Positions 8,983-18,073 of a stretch of DNA of 64,000 nt are shown piece after piece. This DNA is from Arsukibacterium sp. UBA3155 (GTDB lineage Bacteria; Pseudomonadota; Gammaproteobacteria; Enterobacterales; Alteromonadaceae): assembly GCA_002364615.1 (NCBI GenBank), contig DEYP01000002.1:48680-112679 (forward strand). The letters are read 5' to 3'. Position 1 is the first letter of the stretch; every line of letters begins with the position of its first letter. The translations under genes and the position numbers were made by a program. The notes beneath the pieces were generated by a model. It saw only the letters and a program-made list of their open reading frames with translations, was not told where the DNA came from and did no database searches.

Positions 8983-10193
8983 TGGTTATAGCCTGGTAAA
9001 AATTGGGCAAGTTTGCCAAGGGCAGCCGACAGTTGTTCCTTATGCGGCAAAAACACGATCCGGAAGTGGTCCGGTTCCGGCCAGTTAAACGCCCGGCCAT
9101 GCACTAATAAGACTTTGTGCTGGCGAAGAAAATCGAGGACGAACAATTCATCGTCTTTAATCCGGATTTTTTTGCGATCAATTTTTGGAAATAAATACAT
9201 AGCACCCTTTGGACGCATACAACTTAAGCCATCAATCTCACTGACCAGTTTATGAGCCAGATCCATCTGCTCATACAAACGGCCACCGGGTATCACTAAT
9301 TCATTAATGCTCTGGTAACCGCCGAGCGCAGTTTGAACGGCATGCTGGCAGGGGACGTTGGCACAAAGTCGCATTGAAGCCAATACGTTCAAGCCTTCAA
9401 TGTAGTGCTTTGCCAGATGTTTGGCGCCAGAGATAAATAGCCAGCCTACCCGAAAACCGGCAATCCGGTAATTTTTCGACAAGCCGCCGAAAGTCAGCAT
9501 AATAAGATCATCTGCCAGCGCTGCGGTGCTGATATGCTCGGTACCGTCGTATAGCACCTTGTCATATATCTCATCACTTAATACCACCAGGCGGTGCTCC
9601 CGGGCTATGGTAAGAACGTCATTTAAAAAGGCTTTATCGTAAACCGCTCCGGTGGGATTATTTGGGTTAATTAGCACAATAGCTTTGGTTTTATTAGTTA
9701 TTTTATGCCTGATATCCGCCAGGTCCGGATACCAGTCTTGCTGCTCGTCACAGCGATAATGCACCGCCTTGCCGCCTGCGAGGTTAACCGCCGCTGTCCA
9801 CAACGGATAATCAGGAGAGGGGATAAGCACCTCATCGTCATTATTCAAAAGGGCCTGCAGCGACATTAAGATTAACTCTGACACGCCATTTCCGATGTAG
9901 ACATCGTCAGCATCGGCGCCTCTGATACCACGCTGCTGATAATACTGCGCCACGGCTACCCTTGCCGGGTAAATACCCTGCGAGTCAGAGTAGCCCTGGG
10001 CTGTCGGCAGGTTATGAATAACATGCTTAAGTATTTCGTCTGGCGCTTCAAAGCCAAAAGGTGCCGGGTTGCCGATATTCAGTTTAAGAATACGGTGCCC
10101 TTCTTCTTCCATTTTACGGGCTTCCTGAGCCACAGGTCCGCGAATGTCGTAACATACGCCATCAAGTTTGGTTGAACGTTCAATTGGTTTCAT
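8979..10193 (-). CDS. alaA: Glutamate-pyruvate (alanine) aminotransferase AlaA
   Basis: A class I PLP-dependent aminotransferase of about 404 residues, close to AlaA: MKPIERSTKLDGVCYDIRGP at the start, LKLNIGNPAPFGFEAPDEI, LINPNNPTGAVYDK and the PLP-lysine segment GGLSKNYRIAGFRVGW. It transfers the amino group between glutamate and pyruvate. I chose the ATG at 10193 because AlaA proteins begin with M(K/S)PIE; an in-frame ATG 36 bases upstream (10229) also exists. AAGGGG lies rather far (about 17 bases) upstream of 10193, so the start is not certain. The gene overlaps the symporter gene by four bases, forming a two-gene alanine unit. Confidence 0.9.
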   Translation of the reverse strand: MKPIERSTKLDGVCYDIRGPVAQEARKMEEEGHRILKLNIGNPAPFGFEAPDEILKHVIHNLPTAQGYSDSQGIYPARVAVAQYYQQRGIRGADADDVYIGNGVSELILMSLQALLNNDDEVLIPSPDYPLWTAAVNLAGGKAVHYRCDEQQDWYPDLADIRHKITNKTKAIVLINPNNPTGAVYDKAFLNDVLTIAREHRLVVLSDEIYDKVLYDGTEHISTAALADDLIMLTFGGLSKNYRIAGFRVGWLFISGAKHLAKHYIEGLNVLASMRLCANVPCQHAVQTALGGYQSINELVIPGGRLYEQMDLAHKLVSEIDGLSCMRPKGAMYLFPKIDRKKIRIKDDELFVLDFLRQHKVLLVHGRAFNWPEPDHFRIVFLPHKEQLSAALGKLAQFLPGYNQ

Positions 10194-10451
10194 AGACAGA
10201 ACCGGTTTGCCCCTTAAAATAATATCCATCCAGATAGCTAAAACAATAAGATGTAGTTGTCACATAACGGCGGATAATTTGCAATGCAGTGACCACAAAT
10301 GTTGACGAATTTTCAGTAAAAAAGGTGCTGAAAATTTTTTTAGTTCACTCTGGGGCAAGCAAAGGCTAAAATGACCAATGATTTTTCAAGTCAGTAGCCG
10401 GTGAAGTTCAGTGGAGCTTGCGGTAATGCTGTTGAATATAGTGGTGATTAT

Positions 10452-11312
10452 TTGATTAAAAAAAGTGCAATTATAGTTGGCTGGCTGGCAGTATGTGCTG
10501 CTGCACTAAGCCCGTTTGTCGGTTTGCAGCCGATACCTCAGCAAGACTCACTTGATGAATGGCAACGGCCCGACAGAATTGAAGCGTTAAGCCAGGCAGA
10601 TAAGAAGCGAGTACTGGAGCGGTTAGCTTATACGGAACCGGCTGTTGCCTTTAAACCTTTGCCGGATTTTAATGCTATTAACGACACAACCGCTAAAAAA
10701 CGAGCGTTTTTCGATTATTTACGTCCTCATGTCCAGCGAGAAAATAACCGGCTGCGCTACCTGCGCCAGCAATTGCTGGAGTTGGCTGAGAAAAAAAGGA
10801 AAAACCAACGACTAAATATTAATGAATACGCTTTTCTATACAGTTTGTATGACGAGTTCAGGATGGATGTGGCGGAAACTGATCCGCAAATGCTTGAGGA
10901 GCTGTTAAAGCGGGTTGATATTTTACCGCCGAGTCTGGTGCTGATGCAGGCAGCAAATGAATCTGCCTGGGGGACCAGCCGTTTTGCCGTGGAAGGTTTT
11001 AATTTTTTTGGGCAATGGTGTTTTCGTGAAGGCTGCGGTCTGGTGCCGCTAAGCCGGGGCGAGGACCAATCGCACGAGGTGGCAAAATTCGATTCACCTG
11101 CAAAGAGCATTCGTAGTTATTTTTATAACCTGAATACATTTCATACTTATGAATCGCTCAGAGAGATCCGGGCAAAATTAAGGGCAGAGCGCAAGCCGGT
11201 AAGAGGCGAGGCATTAGCGGCTGGCTTAGGTCGCTACTCAGAACGCGGCGAAGAGTATATTACTGAAATCAGCAGCATGATCCGCTTCAACCGGCGCTTT
11301 CTGGAAGATTAA
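10452..11312 (+). CDS. Bax-like glucosaminidase domain protein
   Basis: The product resembles E. coli Bax, a periplasmic protein with a glucosaminidase (GH73-like) domain. The catalytic Glu is in AANESAWGTSRFA, and FNFFGQWCFREGCG, FDSPAKSIRSYFYNLN and LAAGLGRYSERGEEY complete the domain. I prefer TTG at 10452 because it gives a short basic start (MIKKSAIIVGW) followed by a hydrophobic signal segment. A GTG at 10401 would add 17 residues including acidic ones and has no ribosome binding site. Peptidoglycan cutting between GlcNAc and MurNAc is inferred from the family. It is a single gene with no obvious partners. Confidence 0.82.
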   Translation: MIKKSAIIVGWLAVCAAALSPFVGLQPIPQQDSLDEWQRPDRIEALSQADKKRVLERLAYTEPAVAFKPLPDFNAINDTTAKKRAFFDYLRPHVQRENNRLRYLRQQLLELAEKKRKNQRLNINEYAFLYSLYDEFRMDVAETDPQMLEELLKRVDILPPSLVLMQAANESAWGTSRFAVEGFNFFGQWCFREGCGLVPLSRGEDQSHEVAKFDSPAKSIRSYFYNLNTFHTYESLREIRAKLRAERKPVRGEALAAGLGRYSERGEEYITEISSMIRFNRRFLED

Positions 11313-11358
11313 CTGTACTGTGTTAACTGCGCGATATTATCTTCACCAGATAGCGGCA

Positions 11359-12300
11359 CTAGATTAACTGCACTATTTTAAGTTCACTCTGGTCGGCGCT
11401 GCTGGCCAGATTATCATGTTCGTCATCGCTAACCAGACCAACGGGTATGGCTGGCACCGAAATCGGGTCAAATGCCGTGTCACCTTCTGCGCTTGCCGCG
11501 TGATCTTTGGTTATGGCAGCAAAATCGAACAAGCTATTGTCGGCCAGGTGCGAGGGAACCACGTTCTGCATGGCCTGAAACATCGTTTCAATGCGACCGG
11601 GGAAGCGTTTATCCCAGTCCTGCAGCATTTCCTTAATAACCTGACGCTGCAAGCCATCCTGAGAGCCACATAAATTACAGGGTATAATAGGAAATTCACG
11701 GGCCTGCGCATATTTTTCAATATCTTTTTCTTTGCAATACGCCAGTGGCCTGATCACGATATGTTCGCCGTTATCACTGATAAGTTTCGGTGGCATCGAT
11801 TTCATCTTGCCGCCATAAAACATGTTTAAAAACAGGGTTTCGAGCATGTCATCGCGATGATGGCCAAGGGCAATTTTGGTTGCGCCCAGCTCCTTTGCGG
11901 TGCGATATAAAATGCCACGACGTAAGCGTGAACAGAGCGAGCAGGTCGTTTTACCTTCCGGAATTTTTTCTTTTACTATGGCGTAGGTGTCTTCGGTGAC
12001 AATGTGATAGTCGACCCCAATACCCTGTAAGTAATTTGGCAGCACCTCGGCCGGAAACCCCGGTTGTTTTTGGTCAAGATTAACGGCAACGATACTGAAA
12101 CTGATAGGGGCAGACTGTTGCAGGTTCAGCAAAATATCCAGCATAGTGTACGAGTCTTTACCACCGGACAGGCAAACCATTATTTTGTCGCCGTCGCTTA
12201 TCATGCCAAAATCACTGATGGCCTGGCCGACGCCGCGGCGCAGCCGTTTATGCAGTTTATTTAAATTATATTGAGCTTTTGCTTGCGCGGCATGAGACAT
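11359..12300 (-). CDS. ttcA: tRNA 2-thiocytidine(32) synthetase TtcA
   Basis: A 313-residue PP-loop ATPase that thiolates C32 of certain tRNAs using an iron-sulphur cluster. The PP-loop SGGKDS is at residues 45-50. The two CxxC pairs that hold the cluster are at C120/C123 (CSLC) and C208/C211 (CNLC). [18 protein letters not shown] and [11 protein letters not shown] are further family signatures. The C-terminal 40 residues are acidic and variable. It follows uspE on the same strand, separated by a probable terminator, as in Shewanella and Vibrio, where it also lies near fnr. Confidence 0.95.
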   Translation of the reverse strand: MSHAAQAKAQYNLNKLHKRLRRGVGQAISDFGMISDGDKIMVCLSGGKDSYTMLDILLNLQQSAPISFSIVAVNLDQKQPGFPAEVLPNYLQGIGVDYHIVTEDTYAIVKEKIPEGKTTCSLCSRLRRGILYRTAKELGATKIALGHHRDDMLETLFLNMFYGGKMKSMPPKLISDNGEHIVIRPLAYCKEKDIEKYAQAREFPIIPCNLCGSQDGLQRQVIKEMLQDWDKRFPGRIETMFQAMQNVVPSHLADNSLFDFAAITKDHAASAEGDTAFDPISVPAIPVGLVSDDEHDNLASSADQSELKIVQLI

Positions 12301-12324
12301 AACAACAGTAACCCTACAGAAAAA

Positions 12325-12353
12325 TGGCGCACATTATAACCAAGTGTGCGCCA
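12325..12353 (-). terminator. Intrinsic terminator after uspE
   Basis: TGGCGCACA and TGTGCGCCA form a perfect 9-bp stem between uspE and ttcA. Read on the minus strand it is followed by TTTTTC. The loop contains TATAAT on the minus strand, so a ttcA promoter could overlap the terminator. Confidence 0.65.
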
Positions 12354-12370
12354 ATACCATAGGGCGGATT

Positions 12371-13303
12371 TTAGTGTTTTGCTAAAGGACTGACAAAGTT
12401 TGCTGGTTTTAACGCTAAAACATCGCAATCAAGCTGATCAATCAGGTGCTCGGCAGTATTACCGATGATGGCGGCAGAAAAACCGGTGCGGCCAATGGTA
12501 CCGATGACCACCATTTCAGCATCCAATTGTGTGGCCAGTGCCGGAATAATATCTTCCGGCATTCCTTCCAGCACATGCGTGTCCTCTTCTGCCATGTCAA
12601 ACTGGCTGGCAAGCTCTGCAACGGCATTTTCATGATGCCGGCGCATTGCACTGTTATATTGCTGCGGATTAAATTCCGGAATTTCGATAGCAATATTAAC
12701 CGGGGTGCCGGGGAAGGCATTGACCATATGAACTCTGCCTTGCAGCACCTGCGCCATTGATTTGGCATTGCTGATAACCCGTTGGTTCAGGGATTGGTGA
12801 TGATCCTGTTCACTGCCGGCATTTACGGCAGCAATAATATTGCCGTTATCAGGCCATTCATGTTCTTTTACCAGCAATACCGCGCAGGGACATTTACGTA
12901 ATATATGCCAGTCGGTGGGCGTAAAGATCATCGATTTCAGTACGTCATGATTATGGGTACCCTTAATGACTAAATCGAAATTGTGTTCCAGCACTTCATG
13001 AACTATCGCTTCAAACGGCCGGTTATGCCACACCACTTTTAAATTGATATCAATACCGGTATTTCGGGCATCGTTAATCAGCTCACCGACCCACAACTCG
13101 CGGTCATGGATCACGGCCTGACGCATCGATTCCCGTTCATCACCGGATAACATCGTGGTCATTTCATAAGAAAAATCATATACCGATAAAAAGGCGGTAA
13201 GTTTGCACGTTTGCTTACGCGCTAATTCCAGGCCGCGCTGTAAGGCTTTGTGCTGGCTATCTGACGGGTCTAACACGATTAAAATGTTGCTGAAAACACT
13301 CAT
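12371..13303 (-). CDS. uspE: Universal stress protein UspE
   Basis: A 310-residue protein with two tandem Usp domains (about residues 1-150 and 155-300), the architecture of UspE. The second domain ends with VVIGTIGRTGFSAAIIGNTAEHL, an ATP-binding-like G-x2-G-x9-G(S/T) pattern; the first has VIKGTHNH. GGGAG stands 7 bases before the ATG. It lies just downstream of fnr on the same strand with its own upstream region, which contains an FNR-like site at 13384-13397. In other gammaproteobacteria uspE is also next to fnr and induced under stress and oxygen limitation. Confidence 0.92.
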   Translation of the reverse strand: MSVFSNILIVLDPSDSQHKALQRGLELARKQTCKLTAFLSVYDFSYEMTTMLSGDERESMRQAVIHDRELWVGELINDARNTGIDINLKVVWHNRPFEAIVHEVLEHNFDLVIKGTHNHDVLKSMIFTPTDWHILRKCPCAVLLVKEHEWPDNGNIIAAVNAGSEQDHHQSLNQRVISNAKSMAQVLQGRVHMVNAFPGTPVNIAIEIPEFNPQQYNSAMRRHHENAVAELASQFDMAEEDTHVLEGMPEDIIPALATQLDAEMVVIGTIGRTGFSAAIIGNTAEHLIDQLDCDVLALKPANFVSPLAKH

Positions 13304-13383
13304 AGCTCACTCCCTGCTTTATTATTTAGCTAATTGATTACAAACAGTGTAGTCAATAAAAAAGCAGCGGGGGTAGCTTCAGA

Positions 13384-13397
13384 TTGTGCTAAATCAA
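13384..13397 (-). promoter_or_regulatory. FNR-like binding site upstream of uspE
   Basis: TTGTGCTAAATCAA matches 8 of 10 fixed positions of the FNR/CRP-family palindrome TTGAT-N4-ATCAA. It lies between the fnr stop and the uspE start, centred about 87 bases upstream of the uspE ATG. Position and neighbour genes make FNR control of uspE plausible; the left half-site is imperfect. Confidence 0.45.
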
Positions 13398-13402
13398 AAA
13401 AA

Positions 13403-14107
13403 CTAACAATTACCGGCCAATTGTTGCATTGCCGCAGGGTTTTTAATACTTATCAGCTTACCGTCGACGATAATAAGCTGTTCTTTATGCAACTTACTTA
13501 ACAGGCGACTGATGGTTTCAACTGTTAATCCCAGATAATTACCAATATCACTGCGGGTCATCGATAGACGAAAGGCTTTCTCAGAAAACCCCCGGCTACC
13601 AAAGCGCTCGGCCAGATGGTTTAAAAAGGTCGCCAGCTTCTGCTCTGCGGTTTTACGGTTTAATAACAACATCATTTGCTGATCTGCCTGAATATCCTGA
13701 CTCATCAGCCGCATCAACTGCTGACGCAGTTTCGGCAGTTGATCCAGTAATACTTCCAGATTCGGGTAGGGTATTTCACACACCATGCCGGTTTCCAGGG
13801 CTTCCGCATAGCTGTTATGCATTTCTGTATTAATGGCATCAAAACCAATAACATCGCCAGGCAGGTGAAAACCGGTAATTTGCTGCTCGCCCTGCTCAGT
13901 CAAGGTAAAGGTTTTAAACGACCCAGAGCGAATAGCATACAAGGCTTTTAAAGGATTGTTGCTTTCAAACAACATATCGCCTTTGTGCAACGGCCTTTTA
14001 CGCTGAATTATGTCATCTAAGCGGGTGAGTTCTTGTTCACTCAACGAAAAAGGTAAACATAACTGGCTAAACCCACAATCCTGACAGTTAATAGCTGATC
14101 GTTGCAT
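13403..14107 (-). CDS. fnr: FNR-type oxygen-sensing transcription regulator
   Basis: A 234-residue CRP/FNR family regulator (EtrA in Shewanella). The N-terminal cysteines C8, C11 and C17 ([11 protein letters not shown]) and C110 (GMVC) match the four ligands of the oxygen-labile 4Fe-4S cluster in FNR. A cyclic-nucleotide-fold domain follows (about 20-140) and then a winged helix. The recognition helix [13 protein letters not shown] carries the E..SR residues that read TTGAT half-sites. It lies downstream of the cbb3 oxidase block and upstream of uspE, the standard arrangement for low-oxygen respiratory control. It probably senses oxygen and controls the neighbouring genes. Confidence 0.95.
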   Translation of the reverse strand: MQRSAINCQDCGFSQLCLPFSLSEQELTRLDDIIQRKRPLHKGDMLFESNNPLKALYAIRSGSFKTFTLTEQGEQQITGFHLPGDVIGFDAINTEMHNSYAEALETGMVCEIPYPNLEVLLDQLPKLRQQLMRLMSQDIQADQQMMLLLNRKTAEQKLATFLNHLAERFGSRGFSEKAFRLSMTRSDIGNYLGLTVETISRLLSKLHKEQLIIVDGKLISIKNPAAMQQLAGNC

Positions 14108-14147
14108 AATCTGAATTCCTGACTGTACCTGAATTTATCGCACCAGC

Positions 14148-14822
14148 TTAAAAAACAAGTCTTTTTAAAGCAAGGTATATCGTATAAAGACCATAGATAG
14201 CTAATAGTCCGGCAGCACTGTATCGTACCATTGGTTTATTTTTAAATTTACTTAACTGGCTGGCCATACTACCAAAGGCTAATAATGCTGGCAGAGTACC
14301 GATACCAAAACTTAGCATAATAAGCGCGCCCTGACTGGCGCTGCCACTGGCCAGACTCCAGCCTAAGGTAGAATATACCAGACCACAGGGTAACCAACCC
14401 CAGCACAGACCGTACAGGTAAGCCTTGGGAAGACTATCTAGTGGCATGACTTTCTGACTCAGCGGTTTGACCAATGCCCATATATGCCTGCCTGCACGCT
14501 CAAGCGCGGTAAGCGCAAACCATAATCTGGCGATATACAGCGCCATCAACAGTAACAGTATGCCAGCGAGTAAGCGCAACCAGATAAGCGAGATACCCGC
14601 CAGGGCCATTGCCTGTGCGCCAAAATAGCCCACCAGCGCGCCCAGCAGGGTATAGGTAGTCAGGCGGCCCATACTCAGTAACAGTTGCATAGCCAGTTTC
14701 CAGCTGAAACTGCGCTCAGGCAAGGCCAGCTGTAAAGCAGCAACGATACCACCACACATCACGATGCAATGACTGCTGCCCAGAAAACCAATCATGATTG
14801 CTGCAACTAACTCTGCATTCAT
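14148..14822 (-). CDS. Sulfite exporter TauE/SafE family protein of the cbb3 assembly cluster
   Basis: A 224-residue membrane protein with about six hydrophobic segments. The first holds SSHCIVMCGGIVAAL, with a paired-Cys motif typical of the SafE-like (DsbD-related) proteins always found with ccoS/ccoI. YLYGLCWGWLPCGLVYSTLG holds a further Cys pair. Homologues in this location are thought to help deliver copper or handle thiols for cytochrome oxidase maturation; the exact role is not established. The ATG overlaps the ccoS stop codon, so the genes are co-translated. Confidence 0.85.
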   Translation of the reverse strand: MNAELVAAIMIGFLGSSHCIVMCGGIVAALQLALPERSFSWKLAMQLLLSMGRLTTYTLLGALVGYFGAQAMALAGISLIWLRLLAGILLLLMALYIARLWFALTALERAGRHIWALVKPLSQKVMPLDSLPKAYLYGLCWGWLPCGLVYSTLGWSLASGSASQGALIMLSFGIGTLPALLAFGSMASQLSKFKNKPMVRYSAAGLLAIYGLYTIYLALKRLVF

Positions 14823-15031
14823 TAGCGCTTGTGGTCCTGGTCCGATCCAGGCGATGGATCTTTGTCGGTTTTCATCGTTTTTGACTCAGCGTGTTGTTCA
14901 TCGAATAAAATGCTGAAGCCTTCTTTATCCAAATCTTCAAATTGCTTACTACGTACTGCCCAGAAAAAAATGGCCAGTCCTATCATGACAAACAAGATAG
15001 CAATTGGAATTAATACGTAAATAATGCTCAT
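14822..15031 (-). CDS. ccoS: cbb3-type cytochrome oxidase assembly protein CcoS
   Basis: A 69-residue protein with one N-terminal membrane helix (IIYVLIPIAILFVMIGLAIF), then FFWAVRSKQFEDLDKEGFSILFD, the conserved stretch of CcoS. The tail is charged and variable. CcoS is needed to insert heme b and copper into the CcoN subunit. It lies 3 bases after ccoI and overlaps the SafE gene by one base. Confidence 0.93.
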   Translation of the reverse strand: MSIIYVLIPIAILFVMIGLAIFFWAVRSKQFEDLDKEGFSILFDEQHAESKTMKTDKDPSPGSDQDHKR

Positions 15032-15034
15032 TGT

Positions 15035-17476
15035 TCAGAGACTCTTGTTTTTTAGCAGCCGAAGTGAATTCGATACCACCAGCAGGGAGCTGAATGACAT
15101 ACCCAGCACTGCCACATAGGGGGAAACCAGGCCTGCTACCGCCAGGGGGATAATCAGCAGGTTATAACCTACAGCCCAGCCCAGATTTTGCCGGATCACC
15201 CGTGCGGTTTGCTTACCTGCACTTAGCAGGGTGGCCAAAGCGCCGATGTCCGGTTGTAACAATAACACATCAGCCTGGTTCTTTGATAAATCTGTGCCGG
15301 ACTCTACCGCTACAGAAATATGGGCCGCATTAAAGCCCGGGCTGTCATTGATGCCATCGCCGACCATTAATACGGTATGGCCCTTTGTCACCAGGGCGTT
15401 AATCGCGGCTACTTTGTCTGCTGGGCTGCAACCCTGCTGCATAAAATCAAGCCGAAGTTCGCCGGCAAGCTTAGCTGCCTGACCTGAACTGTCGCCACTT
15501 AGCATCCCCACCTGATACCCCTGCTGCTGCAAGCGACTGATAAGTTGTTCTGTACCAGCGCGTAAGCTGTCAGCCAGGGTTATTGCCGCCACTAACTGTT
15601 GATCCAGTGTTACAAATACATTGGCCTGACCGGTCAGGGCTAGTTGCGCTGCACTTACCTGACAAAAATCCGCACTACCCACTTTTAGTAGCTGATTTTG
15701 CCAGGTGGCACTGATCCCCTGGCCAATACTAATGTCGATATCAGCAAGTTGGAGCTTCGATTGCAGGCTGCCAGCAAACGCCCTGGCAATAGGGTGTTCA
15801 GAGTGTTGTTCCAGATTAGCGATAAGGTTCAGCAGATTGCTGTCCGTTATGGCGTCGCCGGCAGAGCAGGGTATTCTGTTTATCTGCGTAATGCTAAAGC
15901 GGCCTTCGGTCAGCGTGCCGGTTTTATCGAAAATAATATGACTGAGTTCGGGCAGGGTTTCCAACGCCTGGGCATTTTTCACCAGGATGCCGTGCCGATT
16001 TAGCCTGGCCAGGGCGCAGGTTACAGCCGTGGGAGTTGCCAGACTTAACGCACAGGGACAGGTGGCGACCAGTACCGACAAGGTAACCCAGAACGCCCGG
16101 TCAGCATCCAGCCAGATATACCATAAGGCAAAGGTTGCAGCGGCAATAAGCAGCAAGCGCTCGACAAAATAACGGGCCAGTTTATCGGTTTTTTCAACCA
16201 GCCGCGGCTTGGTATGTAATGTTTGTTGCTGTAATTGAATTATCTGGCCAAGGCGGGAATGGGCCAATGTTGCGCTAACCGTTACGGTTAACAAGCCATC
16301 ATGGTTGATCGTACCTGCCAGCACCGGCTGTCCCGGCTGGCAGCTTATCGCCGTATATTCACCGGTTAGCATCGACTCATCAACCGTGCTGTTGCCAGTT
16401 AAGACCACACCGTCAGCCGGAAAGGTTTCGCCTGGCTTCACCATAATGGTGTCGCCGGATTGAAGCCTGCGGGCCGATACAACGTGCTGCTGGTCGTCCT
16501 TAAGCAAGGTTGCTGACACCGGCATTATTTTCAGCAGGTTACTGGTGGCATCCCGTGCTTGCGCGCGCGCCCGGTACTCAAAAAACTTACCCAGCTGCAA
16601 TAAAAAGGTAAACATGCAAACCGATTCAAAATAAACCTCGCCAGTCTGGGTAACGGTAGCGTACGCAGAGGCAAAAAAGGTGTAGTAAATAGCCAGGCTA
16701 ACCGGTACATCCATGTTAAGTTGGCGGGCTTTAATGCTACGCCAGGCACTGCTGACAAAAGGCAGAGCGGCATATAACACAACCGGTAGGGTCAGGAGCA
16801 TACTGATCCAGCGTAAATAGCCGTGATGTGACGCATCAATGCCACTGTATTCGCCAAAATACAAAGCAAAAGCCAGCATCATTACCTGCATGGTCATAAT
16901 ACCGGACACCGCCAGACGCTTTAGAAAACGGTTTAATTCGGCTTTGAACTGGCTTTCCTGTTCATCAGCAATAAAAGGACTGGCCTGATATCCCAGTTGG
17001 CTGATCAGTAATAAAATTTCACTTAGCGCGAGTTGTCCGGGTTGCCAGTTAAGTAATGCCCGCTGGGTTGAGGCGTTAATACTGACTTTATTGATGGCGA
17101 CTTGTCTGCTGAGATGTTTTTCAATTAACCAGGCACAGGCTGCGCAGCTCATGCCGTTGATCGCTAGCTCAATTTCCGTGCCGTGTTGTTGTGGCTGACT
17201 GATGTCGGCCATAACCTCCGGGCTGTCGTATTGCTGTAAACTTGCCAGCAGCTCGGTAGGTAACCGCTCTGCTTTTGCGGCTGCTTTGGTGCGAAACTTA
17301 TAGTAATCATCCAGGCCACTGGCAATAATGGTCTGCGCCACGGCCTGGCAACCTGCACAACAGAACAGTTCCTGCTTACCTGCAATAGTTAATCGAAAGC
17401 GCTCGCCAGTGATGACGGGCTCTAAACAATGAAAACAGCTAATGGTTGCCAATCCGACCTCTGCAGCGCATATCAC
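15035..17476 (-). CDS. ccoI: Copper-transporting P1B-type ATPase CcoI
   Basis: An 813-residue heavy-metal P-type ATPase that supplies copper for cbb3 oxidase assembly. The N-terminus has the extra Cys-rich domain typical of CcoI/FixI (CFHCLEP and CCAGC), then an HMA domain with GMSCAAC. The transmembrane CPC motif is in LVATCPCALSLATPTA, the phosphorylation site in FDKTGTLTEG and the hinge in VGDGINDSPGF. The GTG start overlaps the ccoH stop by one base; a TTG eight codons later has a better GAGG, so the exact start is uncertain. It exports copper to the periplasm rather than giving resistance, judging from its neighbours. Confidence 0.94.
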   Translation of the reverse strand: MICAAEVGLATISCFHCLEPVITGERFRLTIAGKQELFCCAGCQAVAQTIIASGLDDYYKFRTKAAAKAERLPTELLASLQQYDSPEVMADISQPQQHGTEIELAINGMSCAACAWLIEKHLSRQVAINKVSINASTQRALLNWQPGQLALSEILLLISQLGYQASPFIADEQESQFKAELNRFLKRLAVSGIMTMQVMMLAFALYFGEYSGIDASHHGYLRWISMLLTLPVVLYAALPFVSSAWRSIKARQLNMDVPVSLAIYYTFFASAYATVTQTGEVYFESVCMFTFLLQLGKFFEYRARAQARDATSNLLKIMPVSATLLKDDQQHVVSARRLQSGDTIMVKPGETFPADGVVLTGNSTVDESMLTGEYTAISCQPGQPVLAGTINHDGLLTVTVSATLAHSRLGQIIQLQQQTLHTKPRLVEKTDKLARYFVERLLLIAAATFALWYIWLDADRAFWVTLSVLVATCPCALSLATPTAVTCALARLNRHGILVKNAQALETLPELSHIIFDKTGTLTEGRFSITQINRIPCSAGDAITDSNLLNLIANLEQHSEHPIARAFAGSLQSKLQLADIDISIGQGISATWQNQLLKVGSADFCQVSAAQLALTGQANVFVTLDQQLVAAITLADSLRAGTEQLISRLQQQGYQVGMLSGDSSGQAAKLAGELRLDFMQQGCSPADKVAAINALVTKGHTVLMVGDGINDSPGFNAAHISVAVESGTDLSKNQADVLLLQPDIGALATLLSAGKQTARVIRQNLGWAVGYNLLIIPLAVAGLVSPYVAVLGMSFSSLLVVSNSLRLLKNKSL

Positions 17477-17964
17477 TAATATCCGAGTTTAATTTCCTGT
17501 TCAGCGGGCAGCTCAAAAGTCGCCCGTAATTTCCACTGAGCGCTGTTATCGCTGACGTTCAAGCGCCATTTGCCTGTTGGGGTTAGTGGCAAGGTTGCAA
17601 CATAGAGTAATTCGCCACTGCGCAGCGCATCAACGGCAAAATCCTGAGCGGCCAGGGTAGGGTGGTAAAAATCCAGATGAACACTATCCTCAAGTACTGC
17701 ATTCTCGGCAAAACGCACCACGGCGCGGTTGCCGGCAATCAATACCGTGGCATTTAAGTTGCGTAATGCGGCCTCCCGGTATTTTGCTAATTGCAGATTG
17801 ATGCTTTTACCGGCTTGGTAATAATCATCAACCACTAAATCAGGCTGCTGCTGATTCATCAATACCACTGCATAAATCGCCCGCAATGCGGTTAATACCG
17901 GAATGGCAATCAGGATCCAGGGCCATACTTGTTTATACCAGGGTTTAGTATCCTGTCGCATCAT
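17476..17964 (-). CDS. ccoH: FixH/CcoH family cbb3 oxidase assembly protein
   Basis: A 162-residue protein with one N-terminal membrane anchor (WPWILIAIPVLTALRAIYAVVLM) and a periplasmic beta-rich domain. DLVVDDYYQAGKSINLQLAKYREA after the anchor is the usual FixH-type signature. FixH/CcoH binds the oxidase during assembly and is linked to copper insertion. Two adjacent ATG codons exist; the second (17961) has better spacing to GAGG. It lies between ccoP and ccoI and overlaps ccoI by one base. Confidence 0.88.
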   Translation of the reverse strand: MMRQDTKPWYKQVWPWILIAIPVLTALRAIYAVVLMNQQQPDLVVDDYYQAGKSINLQLAKYREAALRNLNATVLIAGNRAVVRFAENAVLEDSVHLDFYHPTLAAQDFAVDALRSGELLYVATLPLTPTGKWRLNVSDNSAQWKLRATFELPAEQEIKLGY

Positions 17965-18073
17965 TACCTCTGTCTGGATAGTACTAAGCCCCTTTACGGG
18001 GCCTAGTGGGGTTTAGCCTGTTTTTATCGCTTATAACCTGTTAGCTGCGGGTTAAACGAAGCTAACCTGTGGT

